Assembly (NCBI RefSeq): GCF_018403765.1
Contig: NZ_BOVQ01000006.1
Location: 1-64,000 of the forward strand
DNA from: Lactococcus nasutitermitis
GTDB taxonomy: Bacteria; Bacillota; Bacilli; Lactobacillales; Streptococcaceae
Length of the DNA: 64,000 nt
Direction: 5' to 3'
Under the pieces are notes generated by a model. That model did no database searches, was not told where the DNA came from, and was given only the letters and a program-made list of their open reading frames with translations. A program made the translations under genes and the position numbers. This document shows positions 41,740 through 50,468 of this stretch, piece by piece (the first letter of the stretch is position 1; each line of letters starts with the position of its first letter).

Positions 41740-42798
41740 ATGACTTGGAAAGATAATTTAAGAGATGTTGAGCCTTATGTTTCAGGTGAGCAGCCAAAAC
41801 TCAGTAACATGATTAAACTCAATACGAACGAAAATCCCTATCCGCCATCTCCAAAAGTGGCGGAAGCTCTAAAGACAATCGACAGCGAGAAACTGCGCCT
41901 TTATCCCAATGCGGATGCGGAAGACTTGCGAACAGCTTTGGCGGCTTATTATGGTTTAGCTGAAAATCAGATTTTTATTGGAAATGGTTCAGATGAAGTA
42001 CTTTCACTCAGTTTTTTGACTTTTTTCAACAGTAAAAAACCAGTATTCATGCCAGATATCAGCTATTCTTTCTATCCTGTCTATGCAGAACTTTATAAAA
42101 TTCCGATTCGTACAATTCCCGTGCAGACTGATTTTTCTCTCAAAAAAGAAGATTATTTTGCAGAAAATGGTGGTGTAATTTTCCCTAATCCTAATGCACC
42201 AACAGGAATTTTGACAGGACTAGATTTTATTGAGGATATTTTGCGTCATAATCCTGATGTGATTGTGCTTGTAGATGAAGCTTATATCGATTTTGGCGGG
42301 AAAACAGCCCTTCCACTTCTTGAAAAATATGAAAATATCGTAATCACGCGAACTTTTAGTAAATCTCGAAGTTTAGCTGGTATTCGCCTCGGACTTGCTT
42401 TTGGCTCGCCTGATGCGATTGCACGACTTTATGACGTGAAAAATAGTTTCAATAGTTACACGATTGACCATGTGGCACAAGCTGTGGGACTTGCGAGTTT
42501 GTCTGATGAAAGTTATTTTCAGAGTACTTTGGCGAAAATTGTCAAAACACGTGAGACATTTATAAAGGATTTGAAAAACTTGGATTTTGAAGTGCTACCT
42601 TCGATGACAAATTTTGTTTTTGTAAAGCACGCAAAATTATCAGGACAAACACTTTTTGATGCACTTTACGCTGAAAAAATTATCGTACGCCATTGGAATC
42701 ACCCGCGGATTAAAGATTGGCTGCGGATTACGATTGGCACAGACGAAGAAATGACGAAAGTCATTAGATTTTTGGAGAACTACTTAAATGGAAAATGA
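41740..42798 (+). CDS. hisC: Histidinol-phosphate aminotransferase
   Basis: HisC (352 aa) transfers the amino group from glutamate to imidazole-acetol phosphate. The fold-type I motifs are LNTNENPYPPSP, GNGSDE, FPNPNAPTG, VDEAYIDFG and the PLP lysine in FSKSRSLAGIRLG. AAAGGAG precedes the ATG. It is the first his gene after the T-box and overlaps hisZ by 11 nt. Confidence 0.95.
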   Translation: MTWKDNLRDVEPYVSGEQPKLSNMIKLNTNENPYPPSPKVAEALKTIDSEKLRLYPNADAEDLRTALAAYYGLAENQIFIGNGSDEVLSLSFLTFFNSKKPVFMPDISYSFYPVYAELYKIPIRTIPVQTDFSLKKEDYFAENGGVIFPNPNAPTGILTGLDFIEDILRHNPDVIVLVDEAYIDFGGKTALPLLEKYENIVITRTFSKSRSLAGIRLGLAFGSPDAIARLYDVKNSFNSYTIDHVAQAVGLASLSDESYFQSTLAKIVKTRETFIKDLKNLDFEVLPSMTNFVFVKHAKLSGQTLFDALYAEKIIVRHWNHPRIKDWLRITIGTDEEMTKVIRFLENYLNGK

Positions 42799-43741
42799 AA
42801 ATATTTTATTGCCTGAAGAAGCAGGCGAGATGACCATCGCTGGCGTATCAAAATTGCGAGAGATTGAACAGCAATTACGTCAACTTTTTGAGAAAAAGGA
42901 TATTCAAGAAGTGATGCCACCAAATTTTGAATATGCGTCACTTTATACTAGACTTGACGCTGGTTTTGAGCAGGAAAAGATGTTTCAGTTCATCAATCAC
43001 GAGGGCGCACCGATTGCGCTGCGTTATGATTTCACAGTGCCACTGGCTAGAAAATTTGCACTATCAGGTGAAAAAACGGCACGTTACAGCTATTTTGGCA
43101 AGGTTTTTCGTAAGGAAAAACGCCATAAAGGAAGACGGACAGAAAGTTATCAGATTGGTACGGAATTGCTTGGTACGTCTGAAATAGAAGGGGATAATGA
43201 GATTTTAGCTCTAACATTCGCCAGTTTGCAGGAACTTTCTTTAAAAAATACCATTTTAGGAATTGGTTCGGCGGCATTTTACAAACGCTTATGTGAAATG
43301 GTCGGAGATGAAGCTGGCTGGTTGACAGATATTTTATCTAAAAAAGACTTGACAGCAATGGACTCATTTGCAAAAGAAGGTAACTTTCGTGAAGGATTTC
43401 AAAACTTACTTTTGGCACTTCCAACGGTGACAGATGTAGAAACTTTGGATAGGCTGGTATGGCTGGCGGGAGATAAAATCTTAGTGGGCGCATTTACTCA
43501 GCTGAGCACACTTTACAAGAATTTACCAACGCAAGAAAATGTTATTTTTGACCTTGGAATGGTGCCTGCGATGGGTTATTATACAGGTTTAATGTTTCAA
43601 GTTTATGCAGAAGGCGCAGCGCAACCGATTATTTCGGGAGGTCGATATGATGAGCTGATAAAGAAATTTGGTGCGAAAACAGGTGCTGTCGGATTTTGCG
43701 TGCATATGGATAATGTACTGAAAGGACTGGATAATGATTAA
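42788..43741 (+). CDS. hisZ: ATP phosphoribosyltransferase regulatory subunit
   Basis: HisZ (317 aa) is a histidyl-tRNA synthetase-like protein without an anticodon-binding domain. It is needed for activity of the short form of HisG. Class II motif regions are seen ([41 protein letters not shown]). It overlaps hisC and hisG. In early descriptions of the lactococcal his operon it was an unnamed orf. Confidence 0.92.
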   Translation: MENENILLPEEAGEMTIAGVSKLREIEQQLRQLFEKKDIQEVMPPNFEYASLYTRLDAGFEQEKMFQFINHEGAPIALRYDFTVPLARKFALSGEKTARYSYFGKVFRKEKRHKGRRTESYQIGTELLGTSEIEGDNEILALTFASLQELSLKNTILGIGSAAFYKRLCEMVGDEAGWLTDILSKKDLTAMDSFAKEGNFREGFQNLLLALPTVTDVETLDRLVWLAGDKILVGAFTQLSTLYKNLPTQENVIFDLGMVPAMGYYTGLMFQVYAEGAAQPIISGGRYDELIKKFGAKTGAVGFCVHMDNVLKGLDND

Positions 43742-44357
43742 AATTGCGATGACCAAAGGGCGCATTCAAAAGCAGGTAACTGAGTTGCTGGCGCAGGCAG
43801 GATTTGATGTTCAGCCGATTTTGAAGATGGATAGGGAGCTGCAGGTTGTGACCAAAGACGGTTTTGAACTCATTTTTGGTAAGGCAAATGACGTGGTGAC
43901 TTTTTTGGAGCATGGAATTGTTGACATTGGTTTTGTCGGTAAAGATACGCTGGACGAGAGTGATTTTGATGATTATTATGAGTTATTGGATTTGCGAGTG
44001 GGAGAGTGCGATTTTGCGCTGGCGAGTTTTCCTGACTATGCGGACAAGGTTTTTCAGCGCAGGAAGCGAATTGCAAGCAAATACACGAGCATTGCGAAAC
44101 GCTATTTTGCGGAGCGTGGCGAGGATGTTGAAATTATCAAGCTTGAAGGCTCTGTTGAGTTGGGACCAGTCGTTGGGCTGTCGGATGCGATTATTGATAT
44201 TGTCGAGACGGGCAATACTTTGAAGGCGAATGGCTTGGTCGTGATTGACCGATTTTTGCCAATTTCTACGCGGTTGATTGCGGGAAAAACGAGTTTTAAG
44301 TTTAAGAAAGATGAGATTTTGGAGTTGGTTGCGAAGTTGGAGCAGGTTAAAAAATAG
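43734..44357 (+). CDS. hisG: ATP phosphoribosyltransferase, short form
   Basis: HisG (207 aa) starts histidine synthesis from ATP and PRPP. It is the short form lacking the C-terminal regulatory domain, consistent with hisZ just upstream. [23 protein letters not shown] and the PRPP loop [13 protein letters not shown] are visible. It overlaps hisZ by 8 nt. Confidence 0.94.
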   Translation: MIKIAMTKGRIQKQVTELLAQAGFDVQPILKMDRELQVVTKDGFELIFGKANDVVTFLEHGIVDIGFVGKDTLDESDFDDYYELLDLRVGECDFALASFPDYADKVFQRRKRIASKYTSIAKRYFAERGEDVEIIKLEGSVELGPVVGLSDAIIDIVETGNTLKANGLVVIDRFLPISTRLIAGKTSFKFKKDEILELVAKLEQVKK

Positions 44358-44374
44358 TTTTCAAGGAGAGAAAA

Positions 44375-45030
44375 ATGGGATTATTTGAGCGTTTTAAGCA
44401 AGAGAAAGAAAAAGAAAGTCCGCAAGAAACTTTTGAGCGTCTGATGACTTTTATGAAAAGCAATCAGGTCTGGCACGGTTTGCGAGTGGACAAAAATGGT
44501 CAGACAGGTGAAATTGGTTTATTTGTCTTTACGAGTCAGGAAGAAATGCAGCGTAACAAAAACTGGTGGGATGAGGGACGTGCGCTTACGCAGTCGAGTT
44601 TTCAGGAGCTTGCGGAAAACTTCTGCGCCAACAGCCTGAAAGAGAGAGAATTGTGGTCAATCCTTTTCATGAGGTTTGTAGCGTGAAACGTGGCTATTTT
44701 TTGGATACGATGCGTTTGCCGAATTTCTTTGATTTTTCTGTGCGTGACAATGAAGGTGTGCTCAAGGTTTATCAATGGTTACGCAATGGGCATTCGTTTC
44801 TCGTTTTGTGTGATGATAAGGGGGTGCTGATTTTCAATAATGCTTGCATTGCGCATACGGATGAGGCTTCTATCAATCATGAGGTGACAGGAAATGAGAA
44901 ATATGTCGCGATGGATTTTTCTGAATTAAAGCAAGTTTTCCTTGCACATCCGAATTTACTTCGATTGAGTTTAAATCCAAATTCTGATGCTGTTACGTTT
45001 AATCGAGTAGCATTTACGGAAAATGATTAA
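44375..45030 (+). pseudogene. SseB-like protein, frameshifted at a GA repeat
   Basis: The first frame (44375-44686) reads an SseB-type domain to NSLKERE, then runs off to a false end. The second frame (from about 44648 to 45030) continues with VVNPFHEV and an NFFDFSVRDNEGVLKVYQWL segment that resembles the start of the intact SseB gene at 47848. The break is in AGAGAGAGA (44641-44649); removing one GA joins them as LKERIVVNPF, 217 residues. GGAGAG precedes the ATG. SseB-like proteins have no firm function. It is the first non-his gene after hisG. Confidence 0.7.
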
Positions 45031-45033
45031 CTG

Positions 45034-45055
45034 TTTTTGACGAACTTGTCAAAAA
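45034..45055. repeat. Degenerate palindrome before the lipoprotein gene
   Basis: TTTTTGACGAA-CTTGTCAAAAA, followed by TAGAAAGTG and the ATG at 45073. Confidence 0.55.
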
Positions 45056-45072
45056 ATAGAAAGTGTGAAAAT

Positions 45073-45654
45073 ATGAAAAGAATGTCTTTATTACTGCCTC
45101 TTGCTCTCTTTTTGATAATTTTGACAGCCTGTCAAGCCTCGTCAAAAAAAGGCTTAGCACCTTATCCTTTGAAATGGCAAGATAATATAACAGTCGCACG
45201 CTCAATTTCGGGAGTTGGTGGCGAGAGTTATCAGCAGCTGGTCTCAAAAATGGGGAAAGCGGTACTTGACGAAAAACAAGACCAACAAATTGAAGGGAAA
45301 ACTGTACATTTGCGACGCATTGCTTATGAAACCTCGAACTATGAAGCAGATTTTATTTTTGCGAAACAAGCCAACGGTAACTACCTCCTTATCCGTTCGA
45401 ATGGCTTGAATCAATCAAAAAAGATAACGACTTTGAGTGATGATACGGTTGATAAAATCAAGCAAGGCACGAAATTAACAGACTTACTCAAAAAATATCC
45501 CTATCCAGTCGTTTTTTCTAAAGGTACTTCTGATAATTTGAGCATGAAACAGGTCGTTATTTTGGTAAAATACGCACAGTACGGAGAGCAACTGAATTTC
45601 AAGCAGGTTGGTAAAAATTGGGTGCTCTTTGATAAGTCCCCAGATGATGCGTAA
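45073..45654 (+). CDS. Putative lipoprotein, his operon insert
   Basis: This 193-aa protein has a lipoprotein signal (MKRMSLLLPLALFLIILTAC, lipid-modified Cys20) and a mature part with no motif I recognise. The ATG at 45073 is chosen because the signal peptide starts there and AGAAAGTG lies upstream. Its leader shares the GTCAAAAA-AGAAAG module with four other inserted genes. Function unknown. Confidence 0.75.
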   Translation: MKRMSLLLPLALFLIILTACQASSKKGLAPYPLKWQDNITVARSISGVGGESYQQLVSKMGKAVLDEKQDQQIEGKTVHLRRIAYETSNYEADFIFAKQANGNYLLIRSNGLNQSKKITTLSDDTVDKIKQGTKLTDLLKKYPYPVVFSKGTSDNLSMKQVVILVKYAQYGEQLNFKQVGKNWVLFDKSPDDA

Positions 45655-45683
45655 AGTTTTGTCAAAAAAGAAAGGGTGAAAAA

Positions 45684-46142
45684 ATGGGATATATCGAAGA
45701 TTTACGTGCTGACATCGGGCATCGTCCGATTATTATGGTTGGGAGTTTGCTGATTTTGGAAAATGAAGCGGGGCAGATGTTGCTGCAAAAGCGGACTTAC
45801 ACGGCAGGCAACTGGGGATTTCCAGGTGGGCTGATGGAATTTGGCGAAAATACAGAAGAAACGGCTGTGCGCGAAATGCAGGAGGAGACGGGCTTGATTG
45901 TCAAAAATCTGGAACTTTTCGGCGTTTATACCAAAAAAGAAATGACTCATCTTGCCAATGGCGACACCTATCAGGGTGTCAATGTGGTTTACCGGAGTCA
46001 TGATTTTCAAGGAAAAATGAAAATTGATGAGACGGAGAGCCTGCGCTTTGACTGGTTTGACCGTGATAAATTGCCAGAGAGAATTGTGCCAATTAGTCAG
46101 CTGATTTTGGCGGATTTGCTGGGGAAAGGAAAAACAATATGA
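45684..46142 (+). CDS. NUDIX hydrolase
   Basis: This 152-aa protein has the NUDIX box GGLMEFGENTEETAVREMQEETG (about residues 44-66). The preceding AGQMLLQKRTYTAGNWGFPGG is typical of ADP-ribose or nucleotide-sugar pyrophosphatases, but the substrate cannot be named. GAAAGGGTG precedes the ATG, after GTCAAAAAA. Its stop overlaps the next start as ATGA. Confidence 0.87.
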   Translation: MGYIEDLRADIGHRPIIMVGSLLILENEAGQMLLQKRTYTAGNWGFPGGLMEFGENTEETAVREMQEETGLIVKNLELFGVYTKKEMTHLANGDTYQGVNVVYRSHDFQGKMKIDETESLRFDWFDRDKLPERIVPISQLILADLLGKGKTI

Positions 46143-46732
46143 AAATCATTAGAAATCTCCTCTTTATTCTTTATGGTATCCTGCTCTACGCAATGCTCGT
46201 CTTGTTTAGTATTTCAACCGTTCTAGCTTTGACAGGGAAAAAGCCACTTGATATACCCGCTCATTTCTACCCACTCATGATAGAGCTGTGTCTTGGGATA
46301 GCCATTCTTTTATCGCTCCTTTTCATTTATTTTGGAAGAAAAAATGAGCCACAAAGTAACACAAAACTTGCGCTTGTCGTCAAATGTACAATGATTCTAT
46401 TTTTCCTAGGTGGCTGGTTGTTGGGGCTTGTATTTGACACGGAATCTGCTTTGGTTGGACTTTTTATGATAATTTTTGCGGGAATATTTGGTCCTATTCT
46501 TGGCGGTGTTGGAATTTTCGCTATCGGGCTTATCAGTGTTATTCTCGGCGAAATTTTTATCCTCCCAAGTTCACTCTATTCATGGTACGGCTTGCGTGCG
46601 CTTAGGAAAACGGGAAAATTGAATAAGGCAGTTTATGCGATACTCTCCATTTTGAACTTTGTGCTTGTAGCAGATGTGGTCATCGCCATTGTCACTCATG
46701 TCCTTGTCAAAAATAGAAAGGTTGAAATATGA
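46139..46732 (+). CDS. Multi-helix membrane protein of unknown function
   Basis: This 197-aa protein has five or six hydrophobic segments and ends in a short basic tail (KNRKVEI). No family is recognised. It is co-translated with the NUDIX gene upstream (ATGA overlap) and the GNAT gene downstream (ATGA overlap), so the three form a unit inserted in the his operon. Confidence 0.65.
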   Translation: MKIIRNLLFILYGILLYAMLVLFSISTVLALTGKKPLDIPAHFYPLMIELCLGIAILLSLLFIYFGRKNEPQSNTKLALVVKCTMILFFLGGWLLGLVFDTESALVGLFMIIFAGIFGPILGGVGIFAIGLISVILGEIFILPSSLYSWYGLRALRKTGKLNKAVYAILSILNFVLVADVVIAIVTHVLVKNRKVEI

Positions 46733-47148
46733 TACGAAAAGCAACATTAAGTGATGTACCAAGTTTGACAGAACTGTCAAAAGTTCTGGGCTACACACTG
46801 CCTGAAAAAGACTTTCTGTCAAATTTGACAGCGGTGCTGGAAGGTGAAAATTGTCTCTTTGTGGCAGAAATTGATAGTAAAGTTGTTGGTTATATTGAGG
46901 GCAGTATTTATCGCAGCATTCTCGTGACACTTGGTGTGCGGGTGATGGGAATTGCGGTCTTGCCTGATTTTCAGGACAGAGGAATTGGTGGTGAACTTCT
47001 CGAAGCGCTTGAAAATTGGGCGCGTGCGAAAGGATTGGCACAAGTAAGTCTGACATCAGGCGAACAGCGCCATTTAGCACATGATTTTTACCGGAAACAC
47101 GGCTATGAAGAGTATCATAAACAGTTGAAATTTGGGAAATGGCTATAA
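46729..47148 (+). CDS. GNAT-family N-acetyltransferase
   Basis: This 139-aa protein has the acetyl-CoA-binding motif VLPDFQDRGIGGELLEALENWA (about residues 78-99) and the C-terminal HDFYRKHGYEE. The substrate is unknown. Near its N-terminus an exact 18-bp palindrome core is read as SLTELSK (residues 11-17). Confidence 0.87.
   Translation: MIRKATLSDVPSLTELSKVLGYTLPEKDFLSNLTAVLEGENCLFVAEIDSKVVGYIEGSIYRSILVTLGVRVMGIAVLPDFQDRGIGGELLEALENWARAKGLAQVSLTSGEQRHLAHDFYRKHGYEEYHKQLKFGKWL
46764..46781. repeat. Palindrome copy inside the GNAT gene
   Basis: Exact core TTTGACAGAACTGTCAAA, read as Leu-Thr-Glu-Leu-Ser-Lys. Confidence 0.8.
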
Positions 47149-47151
47149 ATT

Positions 47152-47173
47152 TTTTTGACAGAATTGTCAAAAA
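47152..47173. repeat. Palindrome copy before gene 47187
   Basis: TTTGACAGAATTGTCAAA (one mismatch) between the GNAT stop and AGAAAGG of the next gene. Confidence 0.75.
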
Positions 47174-47186
47174 AGAAAGGACAAAA

Positions 47187-47792
47187 ATGGAAGCAACGGA
47201 GAATGATAAAACCTGTATTTCAAAAGTTCTGCCTATTTTAGTGGAAAATTTGTCAAAAGATGAGTCTGCGAAAAGGATTAAACCAATTTTGGAATTTCAT
47301 TGGGGGAAAGGCTCAAACGGACTTGTTTCAGCAGTCCTTCTGGATTTGGAGTGTCATTTGGAAATATTCCCCTTGCAAGCTGAGCATGACGAAACTGGCT
47401 GGTATAGATTTTCTGACAAAGCTGTCAGCTATGAAGCGGGGATAAAGTATTTGCTGGAAACTTTGCAGAAAATATTGACAGCACACGATATGAGTGAACT
47501 TAAAGATTTCAAATCTATCTATGAACTCTATCCTCGTTGGGAAGTTGTAGAGGATGAAAAGTTTGAAATTGAAGTGATTGCCAAAAAAAGCTGGGATTAT
47601 ATTCTTGAAAAAAGAGTTGGAACCGAGAACTATTATTTGAGTTTATATTTTGATGGTATTGCAAGTTTTGACCATTTATATCGGGTTCAAGAGGAGGATA
47701 AAAACTTGATAAATGCTGAAAATTTTGATGCTTTGGCAGATAAATACCGGAAAAAATCTTTTGACAAAACGATAAAAGATGTCAGATATTAA
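47187..47792 (+). CDS. Hypothetical protein, his operon insert
   Basis: This 201-aa cytosolic protein is acidic, rich in Leu and aromatic residues, with no recognised motif (FHWGKGSNGLVSAVLLDLE near the start, DYILEKRVGTENYYLSLYFDG in the second half). GAAAGG lies before the ATG at 47187; the longer frame from 47139 would read through the palindrome. It might be an immunity-type or DUF600-like protein, but evidence is weak. Confidence 0.6.
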   Translation: MEATENDKTCISKVLPILVENLSKDESAKRIKPILEFHWGKGSNGLVSAVLLDLECHLEIFPLQAEHDETGWYRFSDKAVSYEAGIKYLLETLQKILTAHDMSELKDFKSIYELYPRWEVVEDEKFEIEVIAKKSWDYILEKRVGTENYYLSLYFDGIASFDHLYRVQEEDKNLINAENFDALADKYRKKSFDKTIKDVRY

Positions 47793-47810
47793 CGGTAAAC
47801 GTTTTTAAAA

Positions 47811-47832
47811 TTTTTGACAGAACTGTCAAAAA
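47811..47832. repeat. Palindrome copy before sseB-like gene
   Basis: An exact 22-bp copy followed by AAAGAAAGG and the ATG at 47848. Confidence 0.85.
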
Positions 47833-47847
47833 AAAGAAAGGATAAAA

Positions 47848-48522
47848 ATGGGTCTATTTAAGAAATCAAAAAAAGAAGAAGCACCAGCGAACTTTTTCAA
47901 TGTTCCGAGAAATGACGAAGGCTTCCAAAAAGTCGTTGATTGGGTCAAATCAGCAGACGAGCTGATTGTTGGGCTAGAGGAAAATGGCAACTGGAAAATT
48001 GGGAAAGATGCAGAAGGCAGATTGTTTATTCCAGTTTATACAGATGTCCTGAGTATGCGTCCGCTCCCGAAAAAAGGCGATAAATTTGCAACCGTAAAAT
48101 TTGACAGCTTGCGTGAGATGTTTGAGCATTATTCAGAGCTTGATTTCGTCTGGCTTAATCGAAATTCAGACAGTGTCCAGCTTAACCGTACCACTTTTAC
48201 TCACCGCTATCAAATGCCAGCAGGAGTGAAGATAAATATTGGCTTACCGGCAAATCCACCTCAGAAGCTGATTGATTTTCTAGTGACTTATGGCAAGCAG
48301 CACGATTTCGTGGATAAGATATATCTAGCGCTGATAGAGCGCAATCAAGAATTTAGTTACTTGGTCTATGTGCAACATCATGCGGATTATGATATTGTGC
48401 CAGAAATTGGGACTACTGCAGGAAAAGTTGCCAATACAGAACATTATCCCTATCCAGTTGATTTCGCGCAAAATGGAGAAATCTTCAAAGAAGATGAAAA
48501 ATATCTGATTTATGAAAAATAA
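47848..48522 (+). CDS. SseB-like protein
   Basis: This 224-aa protein has an SseB N-terminal domain (about residues 15-115, ending FDSLREMFEHYSELDFVWLNRNSDSV) and an SseB C-terminal part (GVKINIGLPANPPQKLIDFLV...FSYLVYVQHH). SseB was linked to serine sensitivity in E. coli; the biochemical role is unknown. The N-terminal domain resembles the second half of the frameshifted gene at 44375, so the two are probably related by duplication. Confidence 0.75.
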   Translation: MGLFKKSKKEEAPANFFNVPRNDEGFQKVVDWVKSADELIVGLEENGNWKIGKDAEGRLFIPVYTDVLSMRPLPKKGDKFATVKFDSLREMFEHYSELDFVWLNRNSDSVQLNRTTFTHRYQMPAGVKINIGLPANPPQKLIDFLVTYGKQHDFVDKIYLALIERNQEFSYLVYVQHHADYDIVPEIGTTAGKVANTEHYPYPVDFAQNGEIFKEDEKYLIYEK

Positions 48523-48597
48523 TTTTTGACATAGGATAGCCGTGTGAGCTTGCTCACTTACGGATATGCTAGTTTGTTTATCTAGAACTATCAAAAA
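48523..48597 (+). repeat. Variant structured repeat, copy F
   Basis: It starts TTTTTGACA directly after a stop codon and ends CTATCAAAAA. The interior differs from copies A-E and folds as AGCC.GTGTGAGC/GCTCACTTACGG. It seems to share the ends but not the core. Confidence 0.5.
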
Positions 48598-48624
48598 TTA
48601 AAATAAGAAAACAGGAGAGCAAAA

Positions 48625-49128
48625 ATGATACATTACACACTTGACCCAGTTAAAAAGTCAGAAAAGGAAATTCTCCGTAACTTGTTAGAGAAATATCTTT
48701 ACGAGTTTTCGCAGTATTGTGATGATGAGGTCAATGAACTTGGACTTTATGGTTATGATTATTTGGATTGTTATTGGACGGAGAAAAATCGTTTTCCATT
48801 TTTTATCCGCGTGGATGGAAATCTGGCAGGTTTTGCGCTGGTCAATGATTATCCTGAAATCAAAGCAGAGACAGATTTTACTATGGCAGAATTCTTTGTC
48901 ATTTATAAATATCGGCATACTGGGATTGCACAGGCTGTTGCCAGAGACCTTTTTGAGAAATTTCAAGGGAAATGGCAGTTGATGTACAATCCCAAAAATG
49001 TGATTTCACAAAAGTTTTGGACGAAAATTGTCACAAAGATAGACGAGAAGTATCAGTGTGTGACAAACTCACCACAGGCGATTTATCATTCTGATATTCA
49101 AGGACACGTACTGATTTTTAAGAGTTAA
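48625..49128 (+). CDS. GNAT-family N-acetyltransferase
   Basis: This 167-aa protein fits the GNAT fold: AEFFVIYKYRHTGIAQAVARDLFEKF (acetyl-CoA-binding region, about residues 91-116) and NPKNVISQKFWTKI. GGAGAG precedes the ATG. Substrate unknown. It stands directly before hisD on the same strand. Confidence 0.82.
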   Translation: MIHYTLDPVKKSEKEILRNLLEKYLYEFSQYCDDEVNELGLYGYDYLDCYWTEKNRFPFFIRVDGNLAGFALVNDYPEIKAETDFTMAEFFVIYKYRHTGIAQAVARDLFEKFQGKWQLMYNPKNVISQKFWTKIVTKIDEKYQCVTNSPQAIYHSDIQGHVLIFKS

Positions 49129-49152
49129 TATTAAAAGATAAGGAAAAATAAA

Positions 49153-50439
49153 ATGACATTACTAAACAAACTTGCATTCACAGCAGACATCGCAGAAAAA
49201 TTTCAAGGGCGCAAAGCCTCCGTTTCTAAAGAAGTTTCAGACAGTGTGGAAAAAATCATCGCAGACATTCGTGAAAATGGCGATGCCGCACTTTTCAACT
49301 ACGCCGAGAAATTTGACGACGCAAAACTTACCTCGTCAACGCTAACGGTAACACCCGAAGAATTTGACGAAGGCTTGGCACAGGTGGACGCGGACTATCT
49401 CCGCATTTTGGAACGTACAAAAGCACAAATTGAAGAATATCACGCGCACCAGCTGGAAACGAGCTGGATATTGCCGAAAGAATCCGGCGAGATTTTGGGA
49501 TCTATTGTTCGTCCCTTGCAGCGTGTTGCACTCTACGTGCCAGGTGGCACAGCCGCTTACCCTTCGACCGTCATGATGAACGCCGTGCCTGCCAAGCTTG
49601 CGGGTGTTCCTGAGCTTGTCATCATCACGCCCGTCAAATCTGACGGCAAGGTCAATCCTGTCATTCTTGCAGCGGCGAAAGTCGCGGGCGTGGATACTAT
49701 TTACAAAGTTGGTGGTGCGCAGGGTGTGGCAGCAGTGGCTTACGGCACTCAGTCCATCAAAAAAGTCGATAAAATCGTGGGGCCGGGCAATATTTTTGTC
49801 GCCACAGCGAAAAAGCTCTGCTACGGCGCGGTGGATATTGACATGATTGCAGGGCCGTCCGAAGTCCTCGTCATCGCAGATGAAGCTGCCAATCCGAAAT
49901 ATGTCGCGGCAGATTTGATGGCGCAGGCTGAGCATGACAAGCTCGCCAGCGCGATTTTGGTGACCACGTCTGACGCGCTTGTTGATAAGGTCAATGCAGA
50001 ACTCGACCGTCAAGTCGTAACGCTTGAACGTCGTGAAATCATTGAAAGCAGTATTTCAAACTATGGTGCGGCGATTGTCGTTGACACACTTGAAGAAGCC
50101 TTTGACGTTAGCAATGACCTCGCACCAGAGCATTTGGAAATCTTGACCGACGAACCTCTCGCGAAACTCCCATTTGTCAAAAATGCAGGTAGCATTTTCC
50201 TTGGCGAATACACGCCAGAACCGCTCGGAGACTATATGAGTGGCACCAACCACGTCCTGCCGACAGGTGGCACGGCGAAATTCTACTCTGCTCTTGGTGT
50301 TTACGATTTTGTGAAACATTCTGCTTATAGCTATTATCCAAAATCTGTGCTTGAAACGTTCAAAGACGACGTGCAAACATTTGCCAAGTCTGAAGGATTG
50401 ACAGGTCACGCCAATAGCATAAAGGTAAGGTTTGAATAA
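49153..50439 (+). CDS. hisD: Histidinol dehydrogenase
   Basis: HisD (428 aa) oxidises histidinol to histidine in two NAD+ steps. The zinc site and active-site regions are present: AGPSEVLVIADE, DLMAQAEHDK (Gln and His ligands) and NHVLPTGGTAKFYS. AAGGAAAAATAAA precedes the ATG. The gene is noticeably richer in GC than the inserted genes before it. Confidence 0.95.
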   Translation: MTLLNKLAFTADIAEKFQGRKASVSKEVSDSVEKIIADIRENGDAALFNYAEKFDDAKLTSSTLTVTPEEFDEGLAQVDADYLRILERTKAQIEEYHAHQLETSWILPKESGEILGSIVRPLQRVALYVPGGTAAYPSTVMMNAVPAKLAGVPELVIITPVKSDGKVNPVILAAAKVAGVDTIYKVGGAQGVAAVAYGTQSIKKVDKIVGPGNIFVATAKKLCYGAVDIDMIAGPSEVLVIADEAANPKYVAADLMAQAEHDKLASAILVTTSDALVDKVNAELDRQVVTLERREIIESSISNYGAAIVVDTLEEAFDVSNDLAPEHLEILTDEPLAKLPFVKNAGSIFLGEYTPEPLGDYMSGTNHVLPTGGTAKFYSALGVYDFVKHSAYSYYPKSVLETFKDDVQTFAKSEGLTGHANSIKVRFE

Positions 50440-50468
50440 AATAATCTAACCAATAACAGGAGTAATAT

